From contig JACMKG010000192.1 of the NCBI GenBank assembly GCA_014380255.1, positions 1-5,786 on the forward strand: a DNA stretch of 5,786 bases, given 5' to 3'. This DNA is from Prolixibacteraceae bacterium (GTDB taxonomy: Bacteria > Bacteroidota > Bacteroidia > Bacteroidales > Prolixibacteraceae). The translations under genes were made by a program, and so were the position numbers. Shown here piece by piece: positions 1 to 4,954 of the stretch. Below the pieces are notes generated by a model. The model was not told the origin of the DNA. It did no database searches and worked only from the letters and a program-made list of their open reading frames with translations. Numbering within the stretch: position 1 is the stretch's first letter; each line of letters opens with the position of its first letter.

Positions 1-878
1 AATGCCAACCCTGAGAGCAGCTTGTTAAACCATCCCTTGCGTTCTTCTTCGGTTACTGCCTTCTCGATGGTATGGTTGAAGTTATACTCCATCTGATCAG
101 TAATCAGCTGGATGTCGTTCATGAAAAGCACCGTCTCGGTGGGGATAAAATCCAGGAAGCTGATGCGTTCCTCGTTCTGCAGGTTCTCATGAATATTGGG
201 AATGATGCTGATGCGGGTAAGCGATTCCTTGGAAATCTGGTTGTCGATATTAAAGCTGCGGATTGTGTCCACCTCATCGCCAAAGAAGTCGATGCGGTAA
301 GGATCTTCATTCGAGAATGAATAGATATCCACGATACTTCCGCGGATGGAATACTGGCCAGGCTCGTAGACAAAGTCAACGCGTTCGAATCCATATTCGT
401 AAAGCACCTCGTTGATAAATTCAAGCGAAAGTTTATCGCCTTTGGATACCTGGAACGTGTTTTCGGCCAACCCTTCTCCTGAGATTACCTTTTCGACCAG
501 GGCTTCGGGGTAAGTAACGGCAATGATCGGCGTGTTTTCTTTCAGCCGGTTCAGCACTTCGGTGCGCAGGATGATGTTCTCCTGTTCGACGGTTTCATAA
601 TGAACCGATCGTTTATACGAGGAAGGGTAAAAGAGCACCGGGGCAACGGTTTGCAGGGTAATCAGGTCGTCGTAAAAATAGGCGGCTTCTTCCTTGTCGT
701 TCAGGCAGATGACAAAGGTTTTTTTTAGATCTTCGGCCAGTAAGCTTGTCAGAATGCTTCGCGATGAGCCAACGAGTCCCTGCAGGTGAACCTTTTCACC
801 CGGGGTATTCAACAACTGGCACAATTGGCTGATCAACTCGTGCTTTCTGAAAAGCTTCCTGAAATCTTTGCGCTCCAA
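1..878 (-). CDS. mfd: Transcription-repair coupling factor Mfd, N-terminal part (partial, runs off left edge)
   Basis: Mfd is a cytoplasmic DNA translocase that pushes stalled RNA polymerase off lesions and recruits UvrA for transcription-coupled nucleotide excision repair. Reading the minus strand from 878 gives 292 uninterrupted codons. The protein begins MERKDFRKLF. Residues 33-41 (QGLVGSSRS) are the degenerate Walker-A-like loop of the UvrB-homology module, and residues 93-112 match the conserved block equivalent to PYDSFSPHQDIISSRL in E. coli Mfd. Residues 162-210 contain GFERVDFVYEPGQYSIRG and PYRIDFFGDEVDTIRSFN, the signature of the UvrB-like N-terminal domain. The RNA-polymerase-interacting and helicase domains lie beyond position 1. 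The start is taken as TTG at 878-876: an in-frame TAA at 884-882 lies two codons upstream, and the first in-frame ATG comes only at residue 253, so a search restricted to ATG misses this gene. Identification is by remembered family similarity and is firm; the exact start is less certain. Confidence 0.93.
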   Translation of the reverse strand, partial: MERKDFRKLFRKHELISQLCQLLNTPGEKVHLQGLVGSSRSILTSLLAEDLKKTFVICLNDKEEAAYFYDDLITLQTVAPVLFYPSSYKRSVHYETVEQENIILRTEVLNRLKENTPIIAVTYPEALVEKVISGEGLAENTFQVSKGDKLSLEFINEVLYEYGFERVDFVYEPGQYSIRGSIVDIYSFSNEDPYRIDFFGDEVDTIRSFNIDNQISKESLTRISIIPNIHENLQNEERISFLDFIPTETVLFMNDIQLITDQMEYNFNHTIEKAVTEEERKGWFNKLLSGLA

Positions 879-896
879 AACTTAAATATTTGGCTA

Positions 897-904
897 CAAA
901 GATA
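897..904 (-). promoter_or_regulatory. Probable mfd promoter, -7 element
   Basis: On the minus strand 904-897 reads TATCTTTG, a perfect match to the Bacteroidota -7 consensus TAnnTTTG. It would place transcription start near 890, about 12 nt before the TTG start of mfd. No TTTG-like -33 box is visible at 19-21 nt spacing, so support rests on the -7 box and its position. Confidence 0.42.
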
Positions 905-912
905 AACAAAGC

Positions 913-1074
913 AATTTACTATTAGACGATTTACTATTTACGATTTGGCTGCGCAATCAATCTAAGGATTTACTATTAGACAATTTACAATTTACAATTT
1001 GGCTGCGCAATCAATCTAAGGATTTACTATTAGACAATTTACAATTTACAATTTGGCTGCGCAATCAATCCAAC
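913..1074. repeat. Three tandem copies of a 54-bp intergenic repeat
   Basis: Copies lie at 913-966, 967-1020 and 1021-1074 with an exact 54-nt period. Copies 2 and 3 are identical for the first 50 nt and differ only in the last four positions (ctaag-type end versus ccaac). Copy 1 differs at a few sites, mostly A/G or A/T changes in the ATTTAC core. Each unit starts with GATTTACTATTAGAC or a near match, continues with stacked ATTTAC hexamers, and ends with TTTGGCTGCGCAATCAATC, which contains the palindrome TGCGCA. Similar ATTTAC-rich, GGCTGCGC-ending intergenic repeats occur, as I recall, in other Bacteroidota genomes. Function is unknown. Confidence 0.9.
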
Positions 1075-1251
1075 CATCTAACCTTTTCAACCCTTCCAAC
1101 CATTTTCCAACCCTTCAACCCTTTTAACCCTTTCAAACTCTTCAAACCTTTTAACCCTTTCAACCATCCAACCCTTTTCAAACCCTTCCAACCCTTTTCC
1201 AACTTTTCCAATTTTTCCAACCCTTCCAACATTTAAAATTCAACATTTATT
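1062..1251. repeat. 190-nt G-free tract of degenerate AACCCTT-like units
   Basis: The plus strand contains no G between g1061 and g1252. The tract is an irregular array of roughly 9-12-nt units of the form CAACCCTTTT or CCAACCCTTC; by eye AACCCTT occurs nine times. The minus strand is correspondingly a C-free array of GG and GGG runs (AAGGGTTGG), which could in principle form two- or mixed-tetrad G-quadruplexes or support R-loops. The tract begins inside the end of the third 54-bp repeat. No frame gives a credible protein. Confidence 0.85.
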
Positions 1252-1280
1252 GATTTACTGCCATACGTTTTGTAATTTTC
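1250..1280 (+). promoter_or_regulatory. Candidate ppk2 promoter
   Basis: TTG at 1250-1252 is followed after 20 nt by TAATTTTC at 1273-1280, which fits the Bacteroidota primary-sigma pattern TTTG-N19-21-TAnnTTTG with one mismatch in each box. Predicted transcription start is near 1287, giving a leader of about 29 nt before the ATG at 1316. There is no Shine-Dalgarno sequence in the leader, as is usual in this phylum. Confidence 0.35.
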
Positions 1281-1315
1281 AAGTATTATTCAAATCCTTT
1301 TAATCCAACATCCTC

Positions 1316-2185
1316 ATGGCCAAAGAATCCAGTAATAATCAGTCCAACCAAGTAGGGCGCGGCCTGAAGTTAGTTGAAACAGAGAAGAAAGACAAGCGCA
1401 TTCTAAAAGACGAAGTGTACAAGGAAGAGCTTGGCAAGCTGGAAATGGAACTGGTCAAGCTGCAGGAATGGGTGATTGCCAAAAAGCTTAGGGTGGTGGT
1501 AGTGTTTGAAGGAAGAGACGCTGCCGGCAAGGGGGGCGTGATCAAACGCATTGTGGCGCCCATCAACCCCCGTATGTGCCGTATTGCTGCCTTGCCTACT
1601 CCAACGGATAAGGAAAAAACGCAATGGTATTTCCAGCGCTATGTCGATCATCTGCCCTCAGCGGGTGAGATCGTTTTGTTCGACCGAAGCTGGTACAACA
1701 GGGCAGGTGTTGAACGTGTGATGGGTTTCTGCACCGAGGAACAGTACCAGGAGTTCTTTAACAGCTGTCCGGAATTTGAGAATATGCTTATTCGCTCAGG
1801 AATCATCCTGGTTAAATACTGGTTTTCGGTTTCGGATGAGGAACAGGAAGAACGCTTCCAGGCAAGGATCAGTGACCCGGCCAAAAGGTGGAAATTCAGC
1901 CCCATGGATATCATCGCACGTGAAAAATGGGTGGAATATTCCAAGGCTAAGGATGAGATGTTCAGGCGCACAGATACCGATGAATCTCCCTGGTACGTGG
2001 TGCCTGCCGATAATAAAAAGCTTGCCAGGCTCAATTGTATCCATCATCTTTTAAGCCTGATTCCATATGAGACCATTCCCCATGACCCGATCATACTGCC
2101 TCCGCGTAAAGAGCACCCGGCGTATGTAAGGCCCCCGATTTCGAATCAGAATTTTGTTCCTGACCGCTATGGGCAGAGAAAATAA
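1316..2185 (+). CDS. ppk2: Polyphosphate kinase 2 (PPK2 family, class I-like)
   Basis: PPK2 enzymes transfer phosphate between inorganic polyphosphate and nucleotides, typically making ADP to ATP or GDP to GTP from polyphosphate in a Mg2+-dependent cytoplasmic reaction. The 289-residue protein has the single-domain length of the family. The Walker A loop is at residues 66-74 (GRDAAGKGG), followed by the conserved EKTQWYFQRYVDHLP block at about 100-114. The Walker B region with catalytic Asp is FDRSWYNRAGVERVMGF at 122-138 (D123), and the lid module with Arg/Lys residues is DPAKRWKFSPMD at 187-198. All key motifs are intact. Residues 1-30 are polar and charged and probably disordered. The ATG at 1316 is the only sensible start; no ribosome-binding site is visible. 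corA follows 122 nt downstream on the same strand. Nucleotide preference (ADP versus GDP, AMP activity) cannot be told from sequence here. Confidence 0.95.
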   Translation: MAKESSNNQSNQVGRGLKLVETEKKDKRILKDEVYKEELGKLEMELVKLQEWVIAKKLRVVVVFEGRDAAGKGGVIKRIVAPINPRMCRIAALPTPTDKEKTQWYFQRYVDHLPSAGEIVLFDRSWYNRAGVERVMGFCTEEQYQEFFNSCPEFENMLIRSGIILVKYWFSVSDEEQEERFQARISDPAKRWKFSPMDIIAREKWVEYSKAKDEMFRRTDTDESPWYVVPADNKKLARLNCIHHLLSLIPYETIPHDPIILPPRKEHPAYVRPPISNQNFVPDRYGQRK

Positions 2186-2234
2186 AAAATGCCAATTTAG
2201 AAGATTATTACAGGGATGTCTTTAAAACGAATAG

Positions 2235-2257
2235 ATATCAAGCTAAGTGCTTGATAT
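2235..2257 (+). terminator. Perfect 9-bp hairpin between ppk2 and corA (terminator or intercistronic stem-loop)
   Basis: ATATCAAGC (2235-2243) pairs perfectly with GCTTGATAT (2249-2257) around the loop TAAGT. A short, weak T-run (TTCTTT) follows, so it could be a poor intrinsic terminator for ppk2. It could equally be an RNA-stabilising or attenuating stem in a ppk2-corA transcript or in the corA leader. No clear TAnnTTTG box lies between the genes, which leaves co-transcription open. Confidence 0.5.
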
Positions 2258-2307
2258 TCTTTAGTGTGTATGGTTTTCCTTCAGTGCTTATTTATTTTAG
2301 TTTCAAA

Positions 2308-3375
2308 ATGGCGAGATTTATAAACGACCGTAAGCGGTCATCAGGAGAGGTTCCGGGGTCATTGATCCACCTGGGAGAAAAGAAAATTGATAAGCCAAGG
2401 GTGCGTCTTATTCATTTTACCCAGGAAGAATTGGTAGAAAAAGAACCTGAAGCCCTGGATGATTGCCTGCCGTATATAAAGGATCATTCGGTTTCGTGGA
2501 TCAATATTGATGGATTGCACGATGCTGATCTGATTAAGAATTTGGGTAAGCTATTCAATATCCATGATCTTCTTTTGGAAGACATGCTTGATACCGGGCA
2601 GAGGCCCAAGGTAAGAGAGACTGACGATTTGATGGTGATCCTGTTGAAGATGATCAATTACGATGAGGCGAATAAGAAACTCAGCTCTGAACAGATCACC
2701 CTTATCCTGGACGATACCTATCTGATCACCCTTCAGGAAAAGGTAGGCGATCACTTTGATTTTATCAGGGATCGTATACGCAAAGGGAAGGGTAGGGTAA
2801 GGCGCAAAAATACCGATTACCTGACCTATCTTCTGCTTGATGCCATTGTGGACAACTACCTGATACAGATTGAGCATCTGGGCAACAGCATCGAAAAAAA
2901 CGAGCCGCTGATCTTTGCCACCAACCCTCCCAAAGGGCTGATGCAGAAAATGTATAAGTTTAAAACCGATATTAATTTCCTGCGCAAAAACATAAGGCCA
3001 GTAAAAGAAATTGCCCTTCACCTGATTGAGAATGAATCTGATTTTATTGAGGAAGACAACCTTAAATACTTCCGCGACCTAAGTGATTTGGTAGCACAGG
3101 CCTCTGAAACCGTTGAAATCTACCAGACTATGCTCAACGACCAGATGGTCATCTACCACGCCAACGTCGACAGCAAGGCCAATGAAACGATGAAAGTGCT
3201 TACCATCTTCTCGGCCTTTTTTATTCCCTTGACCTTTGTGGCAGGGGTGTATGGAATGAACTTCGATGTATTTCCTGAACTGCACTTCAAATACGGATAT
3301 CTTTATTTTTGGATCTTAGCCATTATCATTGTCATTGGCCTGATCATCTATTTCAGAAGGAAGAAATGGTTTTAA
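2308..3375 (+). CDS. corA: CorA-type magnesium/divalent cation transporter
   Basis: CorA forms a homopentameric inner-membrane channel for Mg2+ (also Co2+/Ni2+), gated by metal bound to its large cytoplasmic domain. The preferred start is the ATG at 2308, giving 355 residues beginning MARFINDRKRSS. The open frame extends upstream to a TTG at 2251, but the added 19 residues are hydrophobic and unlike CorA N-termini, and that TTG sits in the 9-bp hairpin. Residues 1 to about 290 are the charged alpha/beta plus long-helix cytoplasmic domain, including the LLLEDMLDTGQRPKV segment typical of the family. TM1 spans about 297-315 and ends in the diagnostic YGMNF selectivity motif (GMN at 316-318). 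The short loop contains PEL, TM2 spans about 331-349, and the tail is basic (RRKKWF). Everything needed for function appears intact. It lies downstream of ppk2, possibly in one transcript. Confidence 0.96.
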   Translation: MARFINDRKRSSGEVPGSLIHLGEKKIDKPRVRLIHFTQEELVEKEPEALDDCLPYIKDHSVSWINIDGLHDADLIKNLGKLFNIHDLLLEDMLDTGQRPKVRETDDLMVILLKMINYDEANKKLSSEQITLILDDTYLITLQEKVGDHFDFIRDRIRKGKGRVRRKNTDYLTYLLLDAIVDNYLIQIEHLGNSIEKNEPLIFATNPPKGLMQKMYKFKTDINFLRKNIRPVKEIALHLIENESDFIEEDNLKYFRDLSDLVAQASETVEIYQTMLNDQMVIYHANVDSKANETMKVLTIFSAFFIPLTFVAGVYGMNFDVFPELHFKYGYLYFWILAIIIVIGLIIYFRRKKWF

Positions 3376-3531
3376 TTTTAAGGAGCGATCCTTTGGCAGG
3401 TTCTTTAGTGCTTTCCAAATTTACTTTAACCCATCCGTTCCTCTGGCCAAAATAGGGGTGGCGTCTATCAAGTAATTATTAAATCAAGGCTGTTTTTCAG
3501 GCCCATATGCCACTTAAGGGTAAATAAAAGA

Positions 3532-3539
3532 TATATTTG
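3532..3539 (+). promoter_or_regulatory. Candidate promoter -7 element for the DUF4395 gene
   Basis: TATATTTG at 3532-3539 matches TAnnTTTG exactly and would start transcription near 3546, about 70 nt before the ATG at 3615. No good -33 TTTG is found at the expected spacing. Short arms TTAAG (3514-3518) and CTTAA (3541-3545) flank the box, possibly by chance. The rest of the 239-nt gap 3376-3614 holds nothing else I can support. Confidence 0.38.
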
Positions 3540-3614
3540 TCTTAAATATGCTGGTAGATCAACAAAAGCTGATTTAACAGTGTTGTTTAATGATTAGAAA
3601 TATAATTTAAAGCT

Positions 3615-4055
3615 ATGAAAAACCTTGTTTGTCCGATCTCTGATCAGCGTGTCAACGAACAGGTTACACGCCTGAATGCCCTGTTAACTATTGTGATTTT
3701 AGTTTTGGCCTTTGTGTTTAACTCCATAATATTATTTGGCTTTTTGATGGCTGACTTTTTCATCCGTGCATTTACGGAAGCCAAGTTCAGCCCGATAAGT
3801 TATACCAGTCATTCGGTAAGAAACGCCCTTAGCCTGTCGGTGAAGATGATTGACAAGGCTCCCAAGATATTTGCAGCACGCGTGGGTTTTTTGATGACCA
3901 CGGTGGTTGCTTTACTGTTTGTCCTTAATCTGACCGTCGCATCCATTATCGTGGCCAGTATACTTATTTTCTTTGCAGCCCTTGAATTTGCATTGGGCGT
4001 CTGTGTGGGCTGTTTGATTTACACCTATCTCATTCTTCCCTTTTATAGAAAGTAG
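3615..4055 (+). CDS. DUF4395 family integral membrane protein
   Basis: This 146-residue protein matches the DUF4395 family as I know it; the molecular function is not established. The N-terminus VCPISDQRVNEQVTRLNAL (residues 5-23) is the family's conserved opening with Cys6. Four membrane segments are visible at about 20-35, 37-53, 88-106 and 107-128. DFFIRAF at 47-53 and KAPKIFAARVG at 81-91 are conserved linkers. The protein ends with the family's CVGC motif (C130, C133) followed by LIY, so three cysteines sit near membrane boundaries and could form a redox or metal site; that is inference. The ATG at 3615 gives the full family start and no upstream extension is needed. It seems monocistronic: own -7 element upstream and a strong terminator 22 nt after the stop. 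Confidence 0.88.
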   Translation: MKNLVCPISDQRVNEQVTRLNALLTIVILVLAFVFNSIILFGFLMADFFIRAFTEAKFSPISYTSHSVRNALSLSVKMIDKAPKIFAARVGFLMTTVVALLFVLNLTVASIIVASILIFFAALEFALGVCVGCLIYTYLILPFYRK

Positions 4056-4076
4056 TTACAATAAATGTGTTCCTTC

Positions 4077-4106
4077 AGCTACCTCAGGAATTGAGGCAGC
4101 TTTTTT
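4077..4106 (+). terminator. Rho-independent terminator of the DUF4395 gene
   Basis: The 5' arm AGCTACCTCA (4077-4086) pairs with TGAGGCAGCT (4092-4101) around the loop GGAAT, with one internal A/C mismatch, and is followed directly by a run of six T (4101-4106). It lies 22 nt past the stop codon. This is the clearest intrinsic terminator in the window and separates the DUF4395 gene from the downstream small-ORF pair. Confidence 0.87.
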
Positions 4107-4185
4107 GGAGTTGACTAAGCCAGGAAAGGTGTTAAATAAAAATATTTCATTGTTTTAGGAAGTGAAAGAATGAAGGCACCAAATT

Positions 4186-4201
4186 TGTTTGTATGTTTGT
4201 A
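4186..4201 (+). promoter_or_regulatory. Tandem octamer TGTTTGTA x2 containing a perfect -7 box, upstream of the small-ORF pair
   Basis: TGTTTGTA occurs twice in direct tandem at 4186-4193 and 4194-4201. Within it TATGTTTG (4192-4199) is an exact TAnnTTTG -7 element, giving a start near 4206 and a leader of about 13 nt before the ATG at 4219. A second near match, TACATTTA, lies at 4205-4212. No -33 box is found at standard spacing. A direct repeat over the promoter would suit an operator for an autoregulator, but it may be chance in AT-rich sequence. Confidence 0.38.
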
Positions 4202-4218
4202 TTATACATTTATAACAC

Positions 4219-4353
4219 ATGCTTTTAAAAACTGTCCATATCGAAAAGCCTTCTCCCCAGTTGTTAAATCTGGTAAGGAAACTTCAGGCTGAAAAGGAAG
4301 AAAACAAGAAACGGCTTATTTCCAAAAAAGATGATTTTTTCAAAAAGAAATAA
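4219..4353 (+). CDS. Small charged protein of 44 residues, hypothetical (first gene of a bicistron)
   Basis: The frame from ATG 4219 to TAA 4351-4353 encodes 44 residues starting MLLKTVHIEKPSPQLL. The first ten residues look like a short beta strand (LLKTVHIEK). From the PSPQ turn onward the sequence is a probable amphipathic, very Lys/Glu-rich helix (LLNLVRKLQAEKEENKKRL), ending in a basic DDFFKKK tail. No membrane segment, signal peptide or recognised domain is present. It lies 17 nt upstream of the DUF6169-like gene on the same strand, downstream of a -7-like element, and after the terminator of the previous gene, so the two probably form one transcript. Size and shape recall short antitoxins, but there is no direct evidence of that role. 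An overlapping 40-codon frame exists; this one is preferred for its position and regular helix pattern. Confidence 0.55.
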   Translation: MLLKTVHIEKPSPQLLNLVRKLQAEKEENKKRLISKKDDFFKKK

Positions 4354-4370
4354 TCAATCTCTCCTTTACC

Positions 4371-4838
4371 ATGCAATTAGAGCATACGCTTTCTCATGAA
4401 ACTAAAGAAGGAAACAAATATCTGGTTGAATTTTCAGCCTTTAATCAAAATGCCATCCCTGTAAATGTTAAACTGCCAATAATCAATCTTTCACTGGTTC
4501 AGGTTGAAGCCGTAAAACAAAACAGCCCAACATTTTTGAAGTACCTGGCACAATACGTGTGCGATTATATCAATACCTTTGATATAATTCTTTATTTCTA
4601 TTGTGATACTTCAGAAATTGTAATGAGGAAATCAAGGAAAAGTACTCCACAAAAGTATCGGCATGAGTTATTTAGTACTCTATACGATACCATTCATAAT
4701 GAATCAATTATCCGGGAAATCATTGTCATTAAGGATGATTCAGTTGGCGATCATTATATTTCACTTATCACCTCTGAAAAAAACAGGAGTGAATTAGAAA
4801 AACTAACGGCTGAATTTGAAGATTATAGGGATAAATGA
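4371..4838 (+). CDS. DUF6169-like protein of unknown function
   Basis: This 155-residue soluble protein starts at ATG 4371 (MQLEHTLSHETKEG). It resembles the DUF6169 family, small proteins largely of Bacteroidota and of unknown function; that call is from memory of the pattern. Visible features are a beta-rich N-terminus (YLVEFSAFNQ, VNVKLPIINLSLVQVE), a central helix (SPTFLKYLAQYVCDYINTF), then the strand ILYFYCDTSE at about 74-83 followed by a basic stretch and KYRHELFSTLYD. The C-terminal part has IIVIKDDSVGDHYISLIT and a closing acidic helix. There is no signal peptide or membrane segment. G+C is about one third by hand count over 4381-4800, clearly below the roughly half seen in parts of ppk2, suggesting acquired DNA. 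It sits 17 nt after the 44-residue ORF. No Shine-Dalgarno is visible. Confidence 0.72.
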   Translation: MQLEHTLSHETKEGNKYLVEFSAFNQNAIPVNVKLPIINLSLVQVEAVKQNSPTFLKYLAQYVCDYINTFDIILYFYCDTSEIVMRKSRKSTPQKYRHELFSTLYDTIHNESIIREIIVIKDDSVGDHYISLITSEKNRSELEKLTAEFEDYRDK

Positions 4839-4859
4839 TTATCTGCTCCATCATTTTTT
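4833..4859 (+). terminator. Weak candidate terminator after the DUF6169-like gene
   Basis: AAATGAT (4833-4839) can pair with ATCATTT (4850-4856) around a 10-nt loop, ending in six T (4854-4859), with a second T-rich stretch at about 4861-4870. The stem is AT-rich and overlaps the stop codon, so strength is doubtful. No better terminator is visible in the 116-nt gap before the convergent PepSY gene. Confidence 0.3.
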
Positions 4860-4954
4860 ATTTATTTTTTGCTTCTCCAGTCATTATATCAATAACAAGC
4901 CACACTCTGATATTCATATTTTCCATTATCCTTGTTTGTTATACCAATTATTCT

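Larger units (their letters stand above)
879..1315. other. Divergent intergenic spacer between mfd and ppk2
   Basis: This 437-nt spacer separates two genes transcribed away from each other. I see no plausible coding sequence. From left to right it holds the mfd -7 element, three tandem 54-bp repeats (913-1074), a G-free C/T/A tract (1062-1251) and the candidate ppk2 promoter (1250-1280). The repeated part lies between the two predicted promoters and so is probably not transcribed from either. Confidence 0.8.

Noticed and set aside
72..320. Plus-strand 82-codon frame
   Set aside because: It lies antisense inside the well-supported mfd coding region and its protein has no recognisable family pattern.
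119..424. Minus-strand 101-codon ATG frame
   Set aside because: It is out of frame with mfd on the same strand and is Ser/Thr/Arg-rich noise; the mfd frame carries the conserved motifs.
913..1074. CRISPR array
   Set aside because: The repeats are directly contiguous with no unique spacers, and the unit is 54 nt with internal hexamer structure. No cas genes are present.
1081..1240. Telomere-like CCCTAA-type repeats
   Set aside because: The AACCCTT units only resemble telomeric sequence; spacing and composition are irregular and the tract is internal between two bacterial genes.
1648..2034. Minus-strand 128-codon frame within ppk2
   Set aside because: It is antisense to the intact PPK2 gene and shows no family features.
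2251..2307. Upstream TTG start for corA adding 19 residues
   Set aside because: The extension is hydrophobic and unlike CorA N-termini, the TTG lies inside the hairpin arm, and ATG 2308 gives the typical MARF-type start.
2551..3021. Minus-strand 156-codon frame within corA
   Set aside because: It is an antisense shadow of corA, which has all family motifs; there is no promoter or independent evidence.
3380..3393. AAGGA-GCGA-TCCTT hairpin as corA terminator
   Set aside because: Only a 5-bp stem, although with a GNRA-type loop, and no T-tract follows; too weak to call.
4170..4292. 40-codon ORF beginning MKAPNLFVCLYY overlapping the 44-residue ORF
   Set aside because: It starts upstream of the predicted transcription start near 4206, has a mixed composition with no regular pattern, and ends within the 44-codon frame that is better placed before the next gene.
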